From an uncultured Butyrivibrio sp. (GTDB lineage Bacteria; Bacillota; Clostridia; Lachnospirales; Lachnospiraceae), in NCBI GenBank assembly GCA_946536145.1, contig CAMNEA010000001.1:1-64000 (forward strand): 64,000 bases of DNA. Reading direction: 5' to 3'. Below the pieces are notes generated by a model. That model had not been told where the DNA came from. It worked only from the letters and a program-made list of their open reading frames with translations, and searched no databases. Positions 31,999-40,573 of this stretch are shown here, piece by piece. The position numbers and the translations under genes are program-made. The stretch's first letter is position 1. Each line of letters opens with the position of its first letter.

Positions 31999-33012
31999 AT
32001 GGAAAGATCAATGCTTGACAATAAGACAATTCTTGTGACCGGAGGAACAGGCTCTTTTGGCCACAGCTTTACCAGGTACGTGCTTGAGCACTACAATCCC
32101 AGAAAGCTTATAATCTACTCAAGGGATGAGTACAAACAGTTCACGATGTCCAATGAGAAGATATACAGGGACAACGCCGACAAGATGCGCTTTTTCATCG
32201 GTGATGTAAGGGACGGCGCAAGGCTTGAGAGGGCCTGCGAGAATGTTGACTACATTGTACATGCCGCTGCCCTTAAGCAGGTTCCCGCATGTGAATACAA
32301 TCCCGATGAAGCCATCAAGACCAATATCACAGGCGCGCAGAGCGTTATAAACGCTGCGCTCAATACGGGTGTAAAGAGGGTTGTTGCCCTCTCGACCGAC
32401 AAGGCAGTAAACCCTGTCAACCTCTATGGTGCGACCAAGATGGTTTCTGACAAGCTCTTTATCGCAGCTAATGCCTATGCAGGTGCCAAGGACATCAACT
32501 TCTCGATTGTGCGCTACGGCAATGTGGCAGGCAGCCGCGGATCCATAATCCCGTTCTTCAGAAATCTCATTGAGAAGGGGGAGAAAGAGCTTCCTATCAC
32601 TGATTACAGAATGACAAGATTCTGGATAAGCCTTCCTGAGGGCGTAGAGCTGGTACTCAAGGCTCTTGCTGAGTCCAACGGAGGTGAGACCTTCATCAGC
32701 AAGATACCGTCCTTTAATGTCAAGGATCTTGCAGAGGCAATGTGCCCCGGAATAAAGACCGTGGAAGTTGGAATACGCCCCGGCGAGAAGCTGGATGAGA
32801 TCATGGTAACAACTGAGGATGCACCTTTCACCTATGAATTTGACAAGCATTTCATCGTATATCCGCAGGTCATCTTCAATGAGCGCCAGGCTCCGGATCC
32901 GGCAGGAAGGAAGGTTCCGGACGGTTTCTACTACAGCTCAGGCAACAACACAGAGTGGATGAGCGTCGAAGAGATCAGAAGAAGGCTTTCTGAGGCTGAC
33001 GATATTCACTGA
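31999..33012 (+). CDS. pseB: UDP-GlcNAc 4,6-dehydratase (5-inverting), PseB type
   Basis: First step of pseudaminic acid synthesis: converts UDP-GlcNAc to UDP-2-acetamido-2,6-dideoxy-beta-L-arabino-4-hexulose. GGTGSFG at residues 15-21, Tyr143 and Lys147 in LYGATK, ELPITDYRMTRFWISL in the substrate region, and a C-terminal PDGFYYSSGNNTEWMS that matches PseB proteins more closely than FnlA or CapE. 337 aa when started at ATG 31999, behind GGAG; the track's TTG at 31984 is upstream of that site. It has its own promoter. pseC, H, G and I are not seen; pseF is at 1211. Confidence 0.85.
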   Translation: MERSMLDNKTILVTGGTGSFGHSFTRYVLEHYNPRKLIIYSRDEYKQFTMSNEKIYRDNADKMRFFIGDVRDGARLERACENVDYIVHAAALKQVPACEYNPDEAIKTNITGAQSVINAALNTGVKRVVALSTDKAVNPVNLYGATKMVSDKLFIAANAYAGAKDINFSIVRYGNVAGSRGSIIPFFRNLIEKGEKELPITDYRMTRFWISLPEGVELVLKALAESNGGETFISKIPSFNVKDLAEAMCPGIKTVEVGIRPGEKLDEIMVTTEDAPFTYEFDKHFIVYPQVIFNERQAPDPAGRKVPDGFYYSSGNNTEWMSVEEIRRRLSEADDIH

Positions 33013-33039
33013 GAATTGAAGCTTTTTTGAGCTATCAGG

Positions 33040-33149
33040 CAAAAGTAAGGCCCGGAGGCCGTTGACCGCAAAATACACAATTCTCCGTGGTTTAAAGATC
33101 GCAAAACATTGTGCATTTTCCGGTCAGCGACCTTCGGGTCTTACTTTTG
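33040..33149. repeat. long imperfect hairpin between pseB and the next glycosyltransferase
   Basis: The arms 33040-33080 and 33109-33149 are complementary at 34 of 41 positions; of the seven others, three are G-U wobbles. The outermost arms, CAAAAGTAAG with CTTACTTTTG, pair perfectly. The loop is 28 nt. It could be an attenuator or terminator after pseB, or a decayed mobile element. Confidence 0.75.
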
Positions 33150-33185
33150 GCGGGCTATGGATTTTTCTGATGACAAGGAGTTTTA

Positions 33186-34247
33186 ATGTTGAGGCTTAGC
33201 ATAATTGTGCCGGTTTATAATATGGCTGCTGACGGGAAGCTGGCTTTTTGTCTGGACAGTCTTGTGAATCAGACGATTGAGGGTTCCGAGTACGAGATAA
33301 TTGCCGTTGACGACTGCTCGACCGACGAGTCCTACGAGATCCTTAAGGACTATCAGAGCAGATATCCGGACAGGTTCATAGCACTTCGATCCGATGTCAA
33401 CCTTCACCAGGGAGGTGCCAAGAACATTGCACTTGCCATGTGCAGGGGAGAGTGGATCGGCTTTATTGATTCAGATGACTGGGTTGTTCCCGACTACTAT
33501 GAAAGGCTCCTTGAAAAAGCCGACGAGACAGGGGCAGATATGGTCGGCTGTGACTACTGCCTGACCGATGAGCACAGCTTTAAGGTTGGAAAGATCGTCC
33601 ACAACAACAGCTTTGACCAGACAGGGATCCTGGATACCGACAAGTACAAGAGCCTCATGATAGAGACGGGAAGCCTTGTGGTCAAGATATACAAAAGGAA
33701 GATAATACTCGGAGAATACGAACCCGGCTCGAAGGAGAAGGCTGATATCTTCCCGGAGAACATTTTTTATGAGGACAATGCAGTCAGCAATACCTGGATG
33801 ATCCGTGCAACGCACTTTGAATACATACAAAAGCCGCTATACTTTTATTACCAGCACGGAGCGTCAACTGTCCACAGCATATCAAGGAAGAACCTTGAGG
33901 ACAGGATGGCCGCGGGAAGGCTCCTTGTAAAGAGCGCTAAGGATAACGGGTATTTTGAAAAATACAAAAAAGAGATAGAGTTTCAGTTTGCGGTTCTGTT
34001 CTACATCAACACACTCTTTTCTGCCATGCCGAAGAAATACGCCTTTAAGGGGTGTTACAGCTTCACAAAGGCTCTCGGAAAAGAAATGAAGGAAGCTTTT
34101 CCCGATTTTCAGGAAAATCCTTATTACATGGAAAAGATACACCCCGAGGAGAAAAAACTCATCGGGTATCAGATGAAATCGCACCTGTTTTTTTATATTT
34201 ATTACAGGCTGCTGTGGTTTTACAGGGATACATTGCGCAGGAGATAA
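33186..34247 (+). CDS. family 2 glycosyltransferase
   Basis: GT-A enzyme with LSIIVPVYNMAADGKLAFCL, VDDCSTDESYEIL, LHQGGAKNIALAMCRGEW and FIDSDDWVVPDYY, the metal site near residues 94-99. 353 aa; the C-terminal third is variable and probably contacts the acceptor. An AAGGAG site precedes the ATG. The LHQGGAKN variation of the usual GxSxARN is notable. Specificity unknown. Confidence 0.86.
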   Translation: MLRLSIIVPVYNMAADGKLAFCLDSLVNQTIEGSEYEIIAVDDCSTDESYEILKDYQSRYPDRFIALRSDVNLHQGGAKNIALAMCRGEWIGFIDSDDWVVPDYYERLLEKADETGADMVGCDYCLTDEHSFKVGKIVHNNSFDQTGILDTDKYKSLMIETGSLVVKIYKRKIILGEYEPGSKEKADIFPENIFYEDNAVSNTWMIRATHFEYIQKPLYFYYQHGASTVHSISRKNLEDRMAAGRLLVKSAKDNGYFEKYKKEIEFQFAVLFYINTLFSAMPKKYAFKGCYSFTKALGKEMKEAFPDFQENPYYMEKIHPEEKKLIGYQMKSHLFFYIYYRLLWFYRDTLRRR

Positions 34248-34254
34248 CATATAG

Positions 34255-36003
34255 ATGCGAAAGATTTACAGTAAACTAAGAGTGCTTCTTGATGCGAAGC
34301 AGAAGAGACAGATGGTGGGCATTGTCATAATGATGCTCATAGGCGGCGTGCTGGAATCTCTTGGAATTGCCATGATCGCTCCTGTGATGCAGGTTGTGAT
34401 AGATCCACAGAAGGTTGAGGAGAGCCGCATTCTTTCGGGAATATACAATTTCTTTCATCTGACAAGTACCACCCAGCTCGCGGCGCTGATCATGGTCAGT
34501 CTCGTTCTGGTCTTTGTCATCAAGAATGTATTTCTCTATTTTATGAACGTGGTTCAGCTTCGCTTTGTATATACCAATCAGTTCGCCACTTCCAGGCGCA
34601 TGATGATCAACTTTATGCAAAGACCCTACGAGTACTACCTGGGAGCCGACACGACTGTCATACAGAGGAACATCACCTCGGACGTGAACAATATTTATGC
34701 CCTGATCCTCAGCTGCCTGCAGCTTATAAGTGAGATGATAGTATTTGTGTGCCTTGTGGCGATACTGCTCAGCCAGGACGCAATGATGACCATTACGATA
34801 GCGGCTCTTTTAGTGATAGTGCTCCTTGTGATAAAGTTCTTTATCAAACCTGTCATGGTACAGGCCGGCAAGGACAATCAGGACTACTATTCAGGTCTCT
34901 ACAAATGGATATATGAGTCTGTGGTGGGGATAAAGGAGATCAAGGTTGCAGCCAAGGAGAACTACTTCATAAACGGATATGCCGACTGCGGCTCGGGCTA
35001 TGTGAATGCTGTACAGAAGTACAATCTCTACAATTCGACGCCCAGGCTCCTTATTGAGACAATAGCGATAGCCGGCATGATCGGGTACATGCTTGCAGTA
35101 ATGGCGTCTGGTACGAGCCTTACCCAGCTCCTTCCGCAGCTGACGGTTCTTGCCGCTGCAGCAGCAAGGCTTCTTCCGAGCGCCAACAGGATCAACAATT
35201 ACCTGACTTCGATCGCATACTTTGAACCTTTTCTTGACAATGTAAGTGAAAACCTGCAGGAAGAGATCCACGACTCAAAGATATCCTACAACAGTGAGGA
35301 CTACCGCATAAAGTCAGCGGTTGAAAAACTCCCTGTCAGGGAAGTTATAAGGATGGAGGACATAACCTTTAAATATCCGGGCACAGACAAGCTCATCCTT
35401 GACAAGGCGACGATGGAGATACCGGTGGGCAAATCAGTGGGCGTTGTCGGCGCATCGGGCGCAGGAAAGACTACGATCATAGATGTACTTTTGGGGCTCC
35501 TTCATCCCGAAGAGGGAAGGATCCTTGCTGACGGCGTTGATGTAAATACCAATTACAAGGGATGGCTTAAGAACATTGGCTACATTCCCCAGACTATATT
35601 CATGACCGATTCTACTATCAGGAAGAATGTTGCTTTTGGCGTTCCGGACAGCGAGATAGATGACGCCAAGGTGTGGCAGGCTCTTAAGGAGGCAGCTCTT
35701 GACGACTTTGTAAGAGAGCTCCCGGACGGGCTTGATACGCAGATCGGGGAGAGAGGCATGAGGCTTTCCGGCGGACAGCGCCAGAGGATAGGTATAGCAA
35801 GGGCTCTCTTTGAAGATCCTGAGGTCCTTGTGCTGGATGAGGCGACCTCTGCTCTGGACAACGATACAGAGGCGGCCATCATGGATTCAATAAACAGGCT
35901 GCACGGCAAGAAGACACTTGTTATCATTGCCCACAGGCTTCAGACTATAGAAAAATGTGACATGATTTACAACATAGGGGATGGCAAGGCCACCCTTAAG
36001 TGA
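34255..36003 (+). CDS. ABC-type lipid-linked oligosaccharide flippase (PglK-like)
   Basis: A half-transporter of 582 aa: six membrane helices in the first 320 residues, then an ATPase domain with Walker A GASGAGKTT at 399-407, ABC signature LSGGQRQR at 504-511 and Walker B VLVLDEATSALD. The N terminus (RQMVGIVIMMLIGGVLESLGIAMIAPVM) matches the PglK/WlaB group, which flips lipid-linked oligosaccharides in the Campylobacter N-glycan pathway. The PglF-, PglE- and PglC-like genes 12-17 kb downstream support that reading. No PglB-like oligosaccharyltransferase is seen. Confidence 0.82.
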   Translation: MRKIYSKLRVLLDAKQKRQMVGIVIMMLIGGVLESLGIAMIAPVMQVVIDPQKVEESRILSGIYNFFHLTSTTQLAALIMVSLVLVFVIKNVFLYFMNVVQLRFVYTNQFATSRRMMINFMQRPYEYYLGADTTVIQRNITSDVNNIYALILSCLQLISEMIVFVCLVAILLSQDAMMTITIAALLVIVLLVIKFFIKPVMVQAGKDNQDYYSGLYKWIYESVVGIKEIKVAAKENYFINGYADCGSGYVNAVQKYNLYNSTPRLLIETIAIAGMIGYMLAVMASGTSLTQLLPQLTVLAAAAARLLPSANRINNYLTSIAYFEPFLDNVSENLQEEIHDSKISYNSEDYRIKSAVEKLPVREVIRMEDITFKYPGTDKLILDKATMEIPVGKSVGVVGASGAGKTTIIDVLLGLLHPEEGRILADGVDVNTNYKGWLKNIGYIPQTIFMTDSTIRKNVAFGVPDSEIDDAKVWQALKEAALDDFVRELPDGLDTQIGERGMRLSGGQRQRIGIARALFEDPEVLVLDEATSALDNDTEAAIMDSINRLHGKKTLVIIAHRLQTIEKCDMIYNIGDGKATLK

Positions 36004-36021
36004 TAAGCTACCGGAGGATGT

Positions 36022-37158
36022 ATGGGAGTTACAGGTGTAAAATCAGCAAAAAAGAGAAATCCCGGCATTGAGCTTTTAAGGATTATTTCTATGCTCATGA
36101 TCCTTACTCTGCATTTTAACACTCATACGGGGACGCTGCTTGAGATTGGAGTGCCCGCTACCGGTGTCAATATATTTGCGACTCTCACGGAATCCTTCAG
36201 CATTACCGGAGTCAATGCCTATGTGCTTATAAGCGGATATTTCCTATCAACCGGCAAGGCAAAACCCAGCCGCCTTTTGCAGCTGATCTGTCAGGTATAC
36301 TTTTACACCATACTGATATCACTGGCGATGATGGCTGTCGGAACTTATGCTGTCGACATGGGGAGTAACGCGTACAAGCTTGTGGAGTACATCTTCCCGA
36401 TATCCTCGGAGCACTACTGGTTCATAACTGCTTATGTCATCATGTTTGTCTTTGCTCCCGTTATGAATGCAGCGGTGGATAAGCTGACGAGAAAACAGTT
36501 AAGAGCGGTTATCTTCGGGCTCCTTACGTGGTTTTGTTTTATCAAGAGCATTGTGCCGGTACTGTTTCCCACTGACCACTTCGGCTATGACTACGGATGG
36601 TTTCTGTGTCTCTACCTTATAGCAGCATATATAAGAAAGTATGATCTTGTGCTGTTCTATACAGCAGGAAAGAGTGCTATTGTCTATGCCGTGTCAGTTG
36701 CAGTGATATTTACGATGAGCGTATCCTTGCACTATTATAATCTGCATTTTGGCGGCTTTGCCCACTACTCGGAAGTACCCTTTAATCTGAATTTCTTTTT
36801 TACCCTCACAGGGTCGCTCGGGCTTTTCTCATTTTTCAGGTTCTTCAGAATGAGAGAGGGTGCTGCAGCGGATATTATAAGGACCTTAGGACCTATGACC
36901 TTCGGGGTTTATCTTCTTCATATGCACATTGAGCTCAGGGACAGATGGGTTGACTGGATAGCCAATGTGATAGGGGATATTCCGTACGACAGCGTTGCCG
37001 GCTTTGCGATCCATTATATCTTTACTATACTTATAATGTTCATGGCAGGTATCTTTGTCGACTTTATCTGCAAGACGGTATTTGAGTTTGTCGGGCGCAT
37101 CATGCACGATTCGCGGCTGTTTAAAATGATAAGACACTGGGATGAGACTCTATGCTAA
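36022..37158 (+). CDS. acyltransferase family 3 membrane protein
   Basis: Predicted O-acyltransferase that adds acetyl or another acyl group to surface sugars. 378 aa and about ten helices. N-terminal RNPGIELLRIISMLMILTLHF carries the conserved Arg and His of the family; SEHYWFITAYVIMFVFAPVMN is the usual second motif. It starts behind a CGGAGG site and overlaps the next gene by 7 nt. Confidence 0.87.
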   Translation: MGVTGVKSAKKRNPGIELLRIISMLMILTLHFNTHTGTLLEIGVPATGVNIFATLTESFSITGVNAYVLISGYFLSTGKAKPSRLLQLICQVYFYTILISLAMMAVGTYAVDMGSNAYKLVEYIFPISSEHYWFITAYVIMFVFAPVMNAAVDKLTRKQLRAVIFGLLTWFCFIKSIVPVLFPTDHFGYDYGWFLCLYLIAAYIRKYDLVLFYTAGKSAIVYAVSVAVIFTMSVSLHYYNLHFGGFAHYSEVPFNLNFFFTLTGSLGLFSFFRFFRMREGAAADIIRTLGPMTFGVYLLHMHIELRDRWVDWIANVIGDIPYDSVAGFAIHYIFTILIMFMAGIFVDFICKTVFEFVGRIMHDSRLFKMIRHWDETLC

Positions 37159-38885
37159 GTAGTATCAGAAGTTATTTTTACAGATTCAAGAAAGTACAGG
37201 CACCTCTGGAAAAGTATATTTTTCCTCTGGTGCTTTTGGTGTATCCTCTGATAGGAGTCAACCAGGGACTTGATATCTCAGATACCACCTATGCGCTCAC
37301 CAATTATCAGTACCTTAAGGGCATAGATACAATGTGGGCCATCTCTACCTTTCTTGGGAATATTACGGGGAGCTTTCTTTTAAGGCTTCCGTTTGCGGGA
37401 ACAATGCTGGGAATGAGCATCTACTGCACTCTTTTGATAAGCCTTACTTCTCTTCTTGCATATTACCTGCTGCAGAGGTGGATGCCGGGCTGGATGATCT
37501 TTATAGGGCTTTTTATCGCTGAAAGTATGTGCTGGTGCCCCTCTGTCATACTTTACAATTACCTGACATATCTGTTTTTTACACTGGGCATCATCTTTCT
37601 CTTTATCGGAATGTTTGAGTGGGAGAGAGAGAGAGTCTTTTTGTTTATGGCAGGTGTGTGCTTCGGACTTAACGTTATGGTCCGTTTCCCCAATATAGTG
37701 GAAGCCGCCATGATAACGGTTCTCTGGTTCTATGAGGCTGTCACGGGGGACAGGGTCCTTGCGGCTGTTAAAAAGACCCTGATCTGTATCGGAGGGTATG
37801 CCGCCGGAGTCATTCTTCCGTATATCATTATACTGTTTATGTACGGCCCGGGCGCGTACATTAACATGATAGGAAGTCTTTTTGGTATGACAGGGGCGGC
37901 CTCCGATTATCAGGCGACAGGAATGCTCTCATCAATTGTGCAGGCCTATTTGACGTCGGCTTCCAACATGATGATAATGATACCCTGTATTGCGGCCGGG
38001 ATGGTGATGTTCATGCTGCTTCCCAAAAGATATGTCCTTATTAAGAAGCTTCTGTATATTGCGGGACTACTGGTTCTGGTGCGCTTTTACTTCGGAAGGG
38101 GCGTATTTACGAGGAACTACTATTACTACGACAGTATGTTCCAGGCGGCCATGATGTTTGTGATATTTGCCATAGCGGTACTTGCCATAGGCAGCAGCGG
38201 GATACTCAACGGAAGCCGCCAGGAGCAGACGCTGTCCTTCGGAGCGCTGATGGTGATACTTATAACACCGATAGGCAGCAACAACTATACTTTTCCTGTG
38301 ATAAACAATCTCTTTGTGGCCGCGCCTGTTATGCTGTGGATAACAAGAAGGCTGATGCAGAGAATGGGAGATTCTGATCTTAACTTTCCCTGGCAGGGCA
38401 TGGTGACTATGGTGACAATGGTCCTTATCGTACAGGGGACCCTGTTCCATGCGGGATTTGCATTTGGCGACGGTGATGACGGACAGGTCAGGGACAGCAA
38501 AAGCTGTATCTCCAAGGTGAGTTCCATGTATACCACAGCGGAAAATGCAAAAGAGCTGGATGAACTGTATGACTTTTTGAGTGCCAATGGTTTTTTGGAC
38601 CGCAAAGTGATATTATTTGGTGATATCCCGGGAATAGCCTATGTCTTTGATATGGAGCCCGCGATAGATACGGCATGGCCTGATCTTGACAGCTATTCTA
38701 AAGACAAGTTCCAAAAGCAGCTTGATATTTCCGCTGACGGGGATGAGAGGGAACTTGTTGTCACCTCGACCAGGCTGCCTGAGTATGCCAATACTTTAGA
38801 TAAGTATGATATTTTATTGGACTATATCGGGGTAAATGATTATAATAAAGTCTTCGAGAACGAAAGATATACAGTTTACAACTGA
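37152..38885 (+). CDS. large membrane protein, possible GT-C glycosyltransferase
   Basis: 577 aa, about twelve helices and an extracytoplasmic C-terminal domain of about 100 residues. The first loop has NQGLDISDTTYALTNYQYL, where an acidic residue lies as in GT-C enzymes, followed by WAISTFLGNITGSFLLRL. Family not recognised with certainty. It overlaps the acyltransferase stop and is followed within 6 bp by a GtrA-like gene, so the pair may act together in modifying the glycan outside the membrane. Confidence 0.6.
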   Translation: MLSSIRSYFYRFKKVQAPLEKYIFPLVLLVYPLIGVNQGLDISDTTYALTNYQYLKGIDTMWAISTFLGNITGSFLLRLPFAGTMLGMSIYCTLLISLTSLLAYYLLQRWMPGWMIFIGLFIAESMCWCPSVILYNYLTYLFFTLGIIFLFIGMFEWERERVFLFMAGVCFGLNVMVRFPNIVEAAMITVLWFYEAVTGDRVLAAVKKTLICIGGYAAGVILPYIIILFMYGPGAYINMIGSLFGMTGAASDYQATGMLSSIVQAYLTSASNMMIMIPCIAAGMVMFMLLPKRYVLIKKLLYIAGLLVLVRFYFGRGVFTRNYYYYDSMFQAAMMFVIFAIAVLAIGSSGILNGSRQEQTLSFGALMVILITPIGSNNYTFPVINNLFVAAPVMLWITRRLMQRMGDSDLNFPWQGMVTMVTMVLIVQGTLFHAGFAFGDGDDGQVRDSKSCISKVSSMYTTAENAKELDELYDFLSANGFLDRKVILFGDIPGIAYVFDMEPAIDTAWPDLDSYSKDKFQKQLDISADGDERELVVTSTRLPEYANTLDKYDILLDYIGVNDYNKVFENERYTVYN

Positions 38886-38890
38886 CAGAT

Positions 38891-39388
38891 GTGAAAGAGA
38901 GGATCAACAAAACAGTTATGCAAGAAACCCGGAAGAAGGATATTTTTGACAAGATCATGTCACTGCCCGTTTTGAATATTTTTGAACCGTTTTATACCAA
39001 ACACAAGGAAGGACTGATGTACCTGTTTTTTGGAGGACTTGCTTTTTTCCTGAGCATTTTCCTCTTCTGGTTCATGGACAGCGTGTTGCATATCAATGAG
39101 GTGGTCAACAACACCATAGACTGGGTGATATGTGTCGCTTTCCAGTTTTTTACCAACAGGACATGGGTATTTGACGGCAAGGTAGAGACAAAGGCTGATT
39201 TCATTAAGCAGGCCGGATCATTTACTGCAGGAAGACTCTTTACACTGGTGGTCGAGGATCTTCTGATATTTATTTTCATCACCCTCTTGGGACTTCCCAA
39301 GATGCCGGTGAAACTGGCGGCAACCTTTGTCGTGATCGCACTCAATTATGTTATAAGCAAGCTGATCGTCTTCAGAAAGAAGGACTGA
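38891..39388 (+). CDS. GtrA-family membrane protein
   Basis: 165 aa, four helices with the GtrA pattern: YLFFGGLAFFLSIFLFWFM near 44-62, AFQFFTNRTWVFDGK near 84-98, GRLFTLVVEDLLIFIF and ATFVVIALNYVISKLIVFR. GtrA proteins are thought to help flip or deliver polyprenyl-phosphate sugars made by GtrB-like enzymes; two GtrB-like genes are in this cluster (20822, 42914). The start is GTG at 38891 or the ATG at 38918; the ribosome site does not decide. Confidence 0.85.
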   Translation: MKERINKTVMQETRKKDIFDKIMSLPVLNIFEPFYTKHKEGLMYLFFGGLAFFLSIFLFWFMDSVLHINEVVNNTIDWVICVAFQFFTNRTWVFDGKVETKADFIKQAGSFTAGRLFTLVVEDLLIFIFITLLGLPKMPVKLAATFVVIALNYVISKLIVFRKKD

Positions 39389-39420
39389 CTGTAGATGGGC
39401 ATATGCCTGGGAGGTAATAT

Positions 39421-40557
39421 ATGCGTATAAATTTTAATGTTCCGCCTTATACGGGAAAAGAATTCGAGTATATAAAGGAATGCGTTGAGAATCAGAAGAT
39501 CTGCGGCGATGGTCCGTACACAGCCAAGGACAATGAATGGATCGAAAAAAAGACGGGAGTGCATAAGGCTCTTTTGACAACATCCTGCACTCATGCCACG
39601 GAGATGTCCGCCATCCTGATGGACATAAAGGAGGGCGATGAAGTCATAATGCCTTCGTATACCTTTGTTTCAACCGCAAATGCGTTTGTCCTTCGAGGAG
39701 CGAAGGTTGTCTTTGTTGACATAAGACCTGATACCATGAATATTGATGAGAACCTTATAGAGAAGGCCATTACGCCCAGAACCCGCGCTATAGTTCCGGT
39801 GCACTATGCAGGTGTTGCCTGTGAGATGGATACTATCATGGACATAGCAAAGAGGCATGGTCTGTATGTGGTTGAGGATGCGGCCCAGGGCGTTATGTCG
39901 ACCTACAAGGGTAAGGCTCTTGGTTCTATTGGCGACTTTGGAAACTACAGCTTCCACGAGACCAAAAACTACAGCATGGGCGAGGGCGGAGCGCTTCTTC
40001 TTCGCGATGAGACCTTTGCCGATGACGCCGTGATCATAAGGGAGAAGGGCACGAACAGAACCCTTTACAAGCTTGGCAAGGTTGACAAATACAGCTGGAT
40101 AAGCCCCGGCTCATCCTATCTTCCAAGCGATATGAACGCAGCGTATCTGTACGCGCAGCTTCAGATGGCTGATGAGATCAACGAAGACAGAATGGATCAC
40201 TATAACCGCTACATGAGTGAGCTTAAACCCCTTGAGGAAAAAGGGCTTATCGAGCTTCCTTATGTGCCGAAGGAGTGCGTTCACAATGCGCACATGTTTT
40301 ACATAAAGTGTAAGGATTTTGAGGAGAGAAAGGGACTTATCGAATACCTGACGGGGCACGATATCCTTCCTGCTTCTCACTATGTGCCGCTTCATTCATC
40401 AAAGGCGGGACTGAAATACACGGAGTTTTTCGGGGAGGACAGATATACTACGAAAGAGAGTGAGAGACTCCTTCGCCTGCCCATGTATTACAGGCTTACC
40501 AATGATGACCTCGATGAGGTTGTAATGAGGATCAGGGAGTACTACAGGTTTACTTAA
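39421..40557 (+). CDS. wecE: dTDP-4-amino-4,6-dideoxygalactose transaminase (WecE/RffA type)
   Basis: A PLP-dependent aminotransferase making dTDP-Fuc4N from dTDP-4-keto-6-deoxyglucose. It is strikingly like enterobacterial WecE: SYTFVSTANAFVLRGAKVVFVDI, PVHYAGVACEMDTIM, VEDAAQGVMSTYKGKALG, and the PLP-lysine segment SFHETKNYSMGEGG. The C terminus has GEDRYTTKESERLLRLPMY. 378 aa. A GGGAGG site precedes the ATG. The dTDP-glucose dehydratase that would feed it (RmlB) is not in the window; rmlD at 14071 uses the same precursor route. The GNAT gene at 42359 is a candidate to acetylate its product. Confidence 0.9.
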   Translation: MRINFNVPPYTGKEFEYIKECVENQKICGDGPYTAKDNEWIEKKTGVHKALLTTSCTHATEMSAILMDIKEGDEVIMPSYTFVSTANAFVLRGAKVVFVDIRPDTMNIDENLIEKAITPRTRAIVPVHYAGVACEMDTIMDIAKRHGLYVVEDAAQGVMSTYKGKALGSIGDFGNYSFHETKNYSMGEGGALLLRDETFADDAVIIREKGTNRTLYKLGKVDKYSWISPGSSYLPSDMNAAYLYAQLQMADEINEDRMDHYNRYMSELKPLEEKGLIELPYVPKECVHNAHMFYIKCKDFEERKGLIEYLTGHDILPASHYVPLHSSKAGLKYTEFFGEDRYTTKESERLLRLPMYYRLTNDDLDEVVMRIREYYRFT

Positions 40558-40573
40558 GAGTTGGAGACTTGTT

